A DNA stretch of 64,000 bases from contig NC_051107.1 in the NCBI RefSeq assembly GCF_901709675.1, positions 1,977,501 through 2,041,500 of the forward strand. The letters are read 5' to 3'. The DNA is from Syngnathus acus (lineage: Eukaryota > Chordata > Actinopteri > Syngnathiformes > Syngnathidae). The translations under genes were made by a program, and so were the position numbers. Below, piece by piece: positions 43,064-52,000 of this stretch. Every line of letters starts with the position of its first letter. The stretch's first letter is position 1. The notes below the pieces were generated by a model. It made no database searches and was not told the DNA's origin. It worked only from the letters and a program-made list of their open reading frames with translations.

Positions 43064-46000
43064 TGACACTGAAAAGCCGCAAGTCTTTGATCCCTTCAGC
43101 ACTTCTTGAAACTGACAAGCGCTGGATGGGTAACAGCAGACAAAATTGTCGACGGGGTACCCCATTTTATCCTTCGCCGCAATAAGAAGCCTACGAATCT
43201 ATTCGGGCCTTCGCAAATTGCCAAAACAAGCTGTGAAAGACGCGACCACTCAGACGTTTGACTGTATTCCATTTGAAGACGACGGAGGTCATCTTTTATT
43301 GAACGAGGGCAGCTGATTAGTATTCATCTAGATTTCAAACGCACTCTCGCTTGCTCTCTCTCTCTCTTTCCTCCCCTGTCTTGCTTCAGAGCTGTCTGCT
43401 TGATTGGTAATTATGTCCTTCCATCTGTCTATGGGAGACTTGAAAACAATGACCATTAGTTACGCTATTAATGTTGACAATTAGAAATGATGTATGTAAT
43501 AAATTAAATGGTTGCGTATTGTTTTTCGGCACGTATGGAGCTCGTCAATTTAGCCAGACAGCTATTTCTTGCCAGATAGCACTTTTAATCTTGTGACCTG
43601 GGAGCGTTGCAGCTTTTGCAATATCTTGTATCACAGCGCCATCTACTGGTTGTGATTCAGAATTACAGTCAAATGAATTAGATTAATCCCACAGTAAATT
43701 AGAATTTAAAAAAATGTCAATTTACTGTTTTACATTGGCAATATGTATTATTGATGATGCATTTTTTCCAAAATTAAATGATTTGTAGTTAAAATACTAT
43801 TATACAACTAATGTTTAGGGCAAAAATTCTTACTTCATGAAAAAGCTCAATAATTCGAGACTTTCAATATGACCTAAAAGAGATTTGAGAATTTGTGATT
43901 CATTTTTAAATTACTTGTTTGTAAAGCTAATTCTAACTTTAGCGTTGTTAAATGATCAATTATTAAATGACTACAATTTACAAATTACTAAAATTAATAA
44001 TTTGTGCAATTAATTTTCATCATTTACATCAAAATTAAATTTGTAATTTACAACAAAATTACAAATTTAGTAAACCCAAAATGCCAACAACGGCCACCAA
44101 CCTTCTTCTGCAGCACGACAACCTTGCGCTCCTTGACATCCAGCATGTCCTTCAAGTCACTTATTTCTCCGTTCTGCGTGCTCTTCTCGTCCGAGATCTC
44201 TGATATCTGCTGACTCTTTTTGGACAGAAGCGACTCTTTCTCCTCCAGGCGAATGCGCAGGGCATCCACCTGCAAACATCACATTGCGAACGTCAACATA
44301 ATCACATTTAATTGATCTTATGTTTTTTGTTTTTTTTATATATAGGAGATCATCTATGCCTCAGTTTGTAATATAGCAGCCCTCTGCTCCTTGGCAGTGA
44401 GCGACTCCTTGAGGACATCCACGTGTTGCTTGCTGTCAGAAAACTGGTTGTTCAGAGTGTCCAGCTTGGTACGGAGAGCCAACAGTTCGCTGTCCTTACG
44501 ATTCAGGTCCTGTTTGACCTGATCCATCTGTGCAAAAAAAAAAAAAAAAACAATACAAAAAGGGTTAAAAGATAAACTTTTGGAAAAATTATAACCAAGG
44601 AGGGTAAAACAGTCATTTCAGAAATGTCGTCTACTTTATTAACAATAACTTACACTAAAACTAATATAAACTCAAGTAAAAATAAATTGAAAAAATAAAA
44701 ACTACAGATGGGTGAGTATCGATACCAGGTATCGGTATCGATACCAAGGTATTTGTGGAGTCTGTCAATATCAGCCATCAATTAAGTCCTCCTCAGCAGT
44801 AGGTGGCGCTACAGTACACATCTACTTCAGAAAATTATTTTCTCCAATTTTGTTGTTGTTGTGTTCAACAGTATTTCAAACATCAAAATAATGTAATGGC
44901 ATCCGTCTGAAAAAAACGTGGTATCAAACATCCCGACTAAAAACTAACAAACAAGCTATAGAAACTAAAACTAACTAGCACACAGAGTAACTATTATCCG
45001 CAGAATTAGTAAGCATTTCATCAAGCCTAACTAAGCTCGAAAGAAATGTCATGCAGGTTAGATTTTGACAAATCAGTCACACTCGAGGTGGCTCTACGAA
45101 TGAAGTGGCAAAAGCGGCGCGAGAGGCAAAGCGAACGAGCAACAGCCATCAGACGGAGGTGCGTCTCTTACTGCGGACGCCTCGCGCTGCAGCTCATTGG
45201 CCCGCTCCTTTAGCTCCTCCTTCTCTGATTGGCTGTGACCTAACTCTTCCTTCAGCTGATCAACCTGGCGAGGGGAGGGGGGGAAAGTAGACTGTGGCAC
45301 CCCGAGACACCCCGAGGGAGCGACCTTCTCGCGTTTGTTTATGTGATGTCACTTTGGTGCGTTAGTTCTTGAAATGAGTTACCTTATTCTTCATAAACTT
45401 GGAGTGGGATCGGTACACCTCCATCTGCTTGATCTCCTCTTCTCGCTCTTCGCTGCTGAGCGCTCCGTTGGACTTGAGCATGTTCAACTCCTCCTCCAGC
45501 TCCCTCATGGCACGCTCCAGCGAGCTGATTTTGGCATCCTGGCGGCAAAAGAATGCGTTGATGAAGTAGGGGTGGGCCTTTTTTGGGGGGGATTTACCTT
45601 CATTTCGATGACAGTCTGCAGGGCCTTGGTCTTGGTGGATTCAGGAGCTGCTTCATACCTCCTGTGCAGCTCCTGAGGGACAAAAAGGACGCGGGTGTCA
45701 GGGGACGACGGCGAACGGGGGTGGAGTGAGAGACGGGGCGAGGGAGGGGAAGGTCGGAGGTGACGAGGAGGGCAGGAAGAGGCGAGGATGACGGGATAGT
45801 GGCGGCGAGAAGGTGGGGAAGGCGCGGGGAAGGAGGGAGAGGAACGGAGATGGGGCAAGGTAGGGACAGGGAAAGAGTGTGAAGGTTGAAAGGGGGGAGA
45901 CACATGAAAGGGAGGCGGGATGGAGGGGGAGGCGGGAAATGAGGGAGTGATGGGGGCCGAGGAGTATCCGAGTTTCCCCCTCGCCGAGGCGCTGGCTTTG

Positions 46001-49000
46001 AGCCTCCACGGGTCGATCCGATCATCCCACATCGGCAAAACTTAAAAAAAATCAACCATAAATAGAACTCTTGGCGGATTTAAACCACGAGGCGCTCTAC
46101 CGAAACGCAGAATTCTTTTCCCTGCTCCCTTTCCAGCTTTTACCTCATCCAATCTAGCAAGGCAAAATGAAGTGCGATTTGAGGGGTTGGGATGCCGAGG
46201 CACAAAAAGAAGAAAAGAGGAAAGAAAACCAGATCGGGAGGGCACAAAAGGAGTGAGGAGGAATATCCGCATCACTGCTTCTCTTTGGGAGAAAATACAC
46301 TCAAGGGCACGCTATCAACATGACAAACACACACGTGTGAATGCAATGGAAGCTGACATGACTCGGGGCAATGTGCACACACACACAGGGAAATATTAAA
46401 TGTAGGTCACGGTCGATTGAGACTGCTTTAAGTACTATATAGCTTTGACTGTCACTAACAATAGTTCGCCACTAGGGGGAGTTGTTGCATTAAACAAGCC
46501 GCTTGACGTTTTAATAGGATGCCGATAACGCACCAATAAAATTCCTCCTCTGCTAAATGGCGACTAAGCACACGCACCTCTCGAAGTAGCAGCATCTCCT
46601 TGTCCTTCTGTTCCAGGAAGCCCTCCAGTTGGTGAATAGTCATCTCCGCGTCAGCCAGTCGCCTCGTCCGCTCGTGGTCCTCCTCGGTGGCGCGGGACGA
46701 CAGGCCTTTGCTCTGCAACATTTCCAGAAGCTTCTTGATGGACTCGTCCCTGTGGCCAAAGAGAATTGACTTAGACTTGGTATCAAACATTCAGAGTATC
46801 CCGTTAATCCTACCTGGCGTTTAAAGTGTGCTTCTGAGTGTCGATCCTCAGCTCCATCTCTTCTACGGTCTTCCTCAAGAGGAAAAGCTCCTTGACCTGA
46901 CGCTCGTATTCGCCGTGGAGACGCAGGAAGTTCTCCTCCGTCATTTCTTGCGGAGAGATGGCCTGGCATCCCAGACGGCCCGTATCGGAGTAATCGGACT
47001 GGAACAGCTGGTTGAGATCGCGCTGGATTCGGAGCTCGTCTTGCAAGGCCTGGATGGTGCATTGGAGATGCTGGTAGACACAGAAAAGAGAATCTTATGT
47101 AATTTGGTTTTAAAAACTACATTCATGACTAGGTACCGCCATGTAATAAATGATAAAGATGGCTACCGTACTTTTTTAGCCTTTCGACAGTGCGCCTTAT
47201 AGTCCGAAAAATACGATACCAAATTAACATTTGGGTTTTCAATACCCCCCAAAAAACTAATTTATCAAAGGTAAGTGCAATTCATCACTGTCATTGGCAA
47301 TGCATTGAACAGCTAAATAATGCATGAGATGGAATCAGTGGTTGTTCCACAAGGATCAATAACCAACAAAACCATAATTACGAAAAGAAAGACTTCCGCT
47401 TGCATTCAGCGGCACGCACGTTCATATTCGTTGGACGAAATATACGCTCGGAAAAGATGCCGCACGATTCCAGAATAAATTAACGGCACAGGCACGGACG
47501 ACCGCACGATCGCTCTCGTCAAGCATGCAAAACCGCATTGGAGTAGCACGGGGTAAACAAACAGTTCCCGCACGAATGCAGAATGTGTCGCCAAGTTTGG
47601 TGCCAACTTCAGATGGATTCATACGAGGGACTCGGATGATGAGAACGCACACACAGTCCACGCGTTTGTGCCAGGCCGGATCTCCCACCGGGATACGCAG
47701 CTGGAATGTGCGGTTGAGAAATGCCAGACCACTTGAGAGAGGAGGAGACGCAGGAGAGGGAAATAATTGAGGCATCCATTAGGAAGCATTTAAAAACACT
47801 GATGGGAATACAACAGATTAGATGTGAAGAGTGCAGTGTGTTTTTAATGCAAGAGAAAAAAAGAGCAAGGGTCAGAAAACACATTTTTCTTCTGTGCTTC
47901 TGCTGAGTCATCTTTAGTCAACTTTGAACCCATCAAACGTCTCCTGATTCCACGTAGGAGTCAGCTGTTCGACAGCGTTAGCAGCTAGCGGTTAGCAGCT
48001 AGCGGCTATCAGCTAGCGGCTATCAGCTAGCGGCTATGCGAGTGACAACGTATGGCCTATACGTGGGCAGAATCAAACGAAATTATATTCAAAAGTAGTT
48101 TAACTGGAGGAAATAACTCCGCACACTTTTACAGCGACACACTGACACAGTTGCACTTCATATTGAGAAATATTTAACAAACCAGGCTAACACGTTTTGA
48201 TTTAGCCGGCAAAATGGTGGTTCTGACGTCACTTTGCTCTCATTGGCCAAAATCTGACTTACTAATATTTCTAACCCTTTCACAGTTTCAATTTCAGAAA
48301 AACAATATTGAACATACTATTGCAAAAATATTTTTGTTTTTGTGAAATATCTTCTTGACAATAGTAATAAAAAAATCTTGTAAATAGCAGATGTTAATTT
48401 TTTAAATCTCACATTCTAATGGAATGAAGGAATTTAGGACCAAAAAAAAAGAAAAGAATACACGAGAGGCGCGAAAACTGTGTGACATTTCATCACAACC
48501 CGCGTCTTCGTACCCTCCAGCCACTGCTCATCTGTCCTTCAACATCTCTCCGTTGTTCCTCCTCCGTCTCATCCCTCGCTCACCGTCTGAGTCATGCTCC
48601 CCCGACCCCGCCCCTCCCTCGCAAACATATACGAACACTCGTTTACACCCGCACGTAAGTGTGGTTGTGTGCAAAATAGCCGTGAGCGGTTCAGCGAGAT
48701 CGCCCACTCGCTAAGAGGATCTAAAGATGGACAAATTACAAGATAATCCCTCCTTTTAAGTACTATATTCTCCGTTTTTGCGTGCGTGGCAAATCCGCGT
48801 GACGATGCATATGTATGGATGAGAGTCAAAACAACTAAATAGTGAATCCAAAACATCCAAAGTACGCCTACGGTGCAATGTTGACCCTAATCAGTCACAT
48901 TGAGATGCAGCATGAGGGTCAGTGGCGGCATCACGGGCAAGGAAAAGCGTTCGGAGTGCAGCCAGCTGTCACATGGATTTAACATGAGCACTTTCACATC

Positions 49001-52000
49001 ACGCCGAGATGCAGAGTGAGGGGAAGAAAAAATAAAAAGTGGGAATGCCTTCGCACCGGCTTCATTCCTGTCCAGAGTCGCTCCTTATAAGGAGAACCGT
49101 GACGACCGCGAGGCCCTCGACATGCAAACACAGCAACCTCGCGAGGAGAAAGTGAGAGGAGGAGTAGGAAAACAGAGTTGCTGTTGGAAAAGTTGAAAAA
49201 GACTCAAGTGTTTTTTTTTTCCCCCTGCGATTGTTCCATCTTCCCATCTGCTCTCTTCTCCCCTGCCCATCCCTCTACCTATTTACCTCCCTCGCTCTCT
49301 CCATCCTTCCTAAATAAACATGCGGGTTTGAGGACCATCTGTTAGGTACGAGCGTTCGTGTGTGAAAAACACACACAGTCGACACGCTCCGTTTTAAGGA
49401 CTTGTCAAAAACTAAAAAAAAAATCTGGGAATAATGAGTCATAGGTTGACAAAAACAGTGTGGTGCACAGAGGCCAAGCCGAGTGAGTGATGACAAACTG
49501 ATGATCGTCGCCGACTTTGTTTGGTTTTTAGAACTTGCCATCGGGCTCAAAGGCAGACGTGCCTCAAAGAAAGGACTTTTGAAGACGTGATGAGTCAGCA
49601 CGCCATTACACTTGCAGCATGCATTGGTAACTAATAAAATTGTTATTTATTTTTGTATTTATTTTTTCTGTATTATTTGCACTCTCTTAGGTGTAAAACG
49701 GTACCAAATACCTTTATTTATTTTACTGTATGCTCTTTGGCTCATTAATTTGAAATTTATAATAGTGATTGTTAAATTAATTCATTTTTTAAAAAAATTA
49801 ACAAATTCATTAAAATGATATTTTTTTAAAGAATTAACGTTTTTATCAATGAAAAACCCACAAAAAAAACCTGAAGAGTAAAATTTCCATTTTCCTACTT
49901 GATATTTTTGAACAGACTAAAACTTACTATTATTGTTACTAACACTCATGGGATTATTTTGAAGACTATTTTTTACCTTCACTTGAGTCATAATGTAACA
50001 GTAGATTTACTTGAGTATATTTTTGGCTACATTGCAAGGGTCATAAAGAAAACATTGACCTAACATCAATGAGATCTTTTTTTGGTGCATGCCCAGCATT
50101 CATAATGCATAACATTTACACTCTCGTCAATTATTTCTTCATTGCCCTCCTCATCCATTTCTCACTCTTTCTTTGCACACAACACTGCCCTCAGGTCACT
50201 TTTTATTTCCAATGCATCCATCTCACCACCCCCGTTTTCCATTCCTCACCACCTTTTTTTTTTTTTTTTTTATTGGCACAGAACATATAATTTGTCCAGT
50301 GGCCGAATTCTGTTGGAAGTAGCGTCTCGACACTGGCTTTGCGTTAATGAAATTAGAAAACACTCGACTCAAAGCCAAATGTAATAACATTAAGTGCTGA
50401 GCAGGAGATTATAAACCTTTAATGAGTCAGCAAGCCGAGCGGTCTCTGCCGTGGTGCTTTCAAAAAACACTTTCCCTCTGTTTTGTCTTTTTTATACAAT
50501 TCTTAATCCATCATATATTCAAAGTATTCAGTAGGGCTGTCACTATTGAATATTTTTCAAATCGATTATTCCATCGAATAATTGGATACAATTAAAAAGG
50601 ACATTTTTTCAAAATGATAAAAGAAATCTGCCAACTTTCATGAAGGACTCCAAAAAAAAGAAAAATCCGAGAATAAATAGTTGCCAGCCTAAAATTTTGA
50701 CCATTTTAGGTTAAACAATGTCTCAAAACGATTACTCGATTAAATTGATAATGAACTAGTTGTCGATTAATCGATGAATTTTGTATGTAGGTATTAAATG
50801 TAAATTCTGATTTCAAGAATGACTCATCCATGTGTATCTCTCCGGATTCTACACAAGAAGCCCAATTGTGGTTTACAGAACCACGCGAGCTAACACAGAG
50901 TGACACAGACACACAAATAAACACAGCGGGCACACACTCCTATAAACAAAAGACCGCAGAAAGATACAAGAAATAGCATGCAAAACAACATGCGTGAGAC
51001 CCCTTGTTTTTTTTTTTTTCGTCTCCACTGGCACACACTCCGACTTTGACGTCACGGCCCTCCGAGTACAGCCGGTAGTGTTTAGCAGCCCCGCGGACAG
51101 TGCAGTTATTGTTTGGTTCACGACTGGTGCAAGGAAAAATGATAGCTAGCATAGGAGCGTGAGCTGCGGGGAGAACTCACAGGCGGAGAATTAAATTAAA
51201 AAGAGAGAAAGAAGCCAGCATTCCATGCATTCCTTTTTTTTTCTTCCCTGCGCTTCCCTTTTTTTTTTTTTTTTCCTCCTGCAGCGATCAAAACTAATCA
51301 CACGACTGGAACAGTAAGGCAGTGAGTGGAAAAATTGAACCCTGAGATGAAAAAAAAAATGTTTATAGCTTCTTAGTGGTTAGAAACTCCATAAATATAT
51401 AATTGTTGTGTAAAGCGGGAGCCGGTCGCCATGGCGACACTGTTGTTTACGCAGCATCCTTGTCACCGTGGATAAGAATGACTGTTAGCCTATTTTGGTT
51501 TGCAGGCAAGAGAAGAGGACGCGATGGAGGTAGGAAGGAAGGAAGCATGGGAGGGTGGAGCTGAGGTGAACATTCCTAAATGGTCCGTGGGGGGGGGGGG
51601 GGCGTGGCTCGGCATGCCTGAGAAAGCGCGTCTGTCACAGGGGAACATATAGCCATAAATTACTCATGCCACTTAATTTCTAACGGGGCGATCGGGCGGC
51701 GAGGGAAGCTGAGCTGACTCACCGTGGGATGACTGAAATAGAAGGCTGGGGGGGTGGAGGGATGAAGATCCAAGATGATATAATAATGAAAAGGTAGCTC
51801 AGGGGTTAAATGGGTGTGAGGGGAAGAATGAAAGTGAAAAGTAGAAGACGCTTTCGTGTCGTAACGTGTTTTCCCCAAATACACTATCTATTAGGAAGGC
51901 GTGTGCTCCTTTGACAGCAACTAATCAGCTGCTGCTTTGTACTCGTTCAACCCTCAACGACTCATCGCTTCCCTTTTACGGCTTAAGATGTTATTTTCAT

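Noticed and set aside
45505-46055. Long Pro/Ser-rich open frames on the minus strand (up to 177 codons)
   Set aside because: They are products of the purine-rich plus strand. The only real coding part is erc1 exon c6 (45598-45672).
47978-48037. Possible CRISPR-like repeat
   Set aside because: Contiguous 14-base tandem repeats without spacers in a vertebrate intron; a minisatellite.
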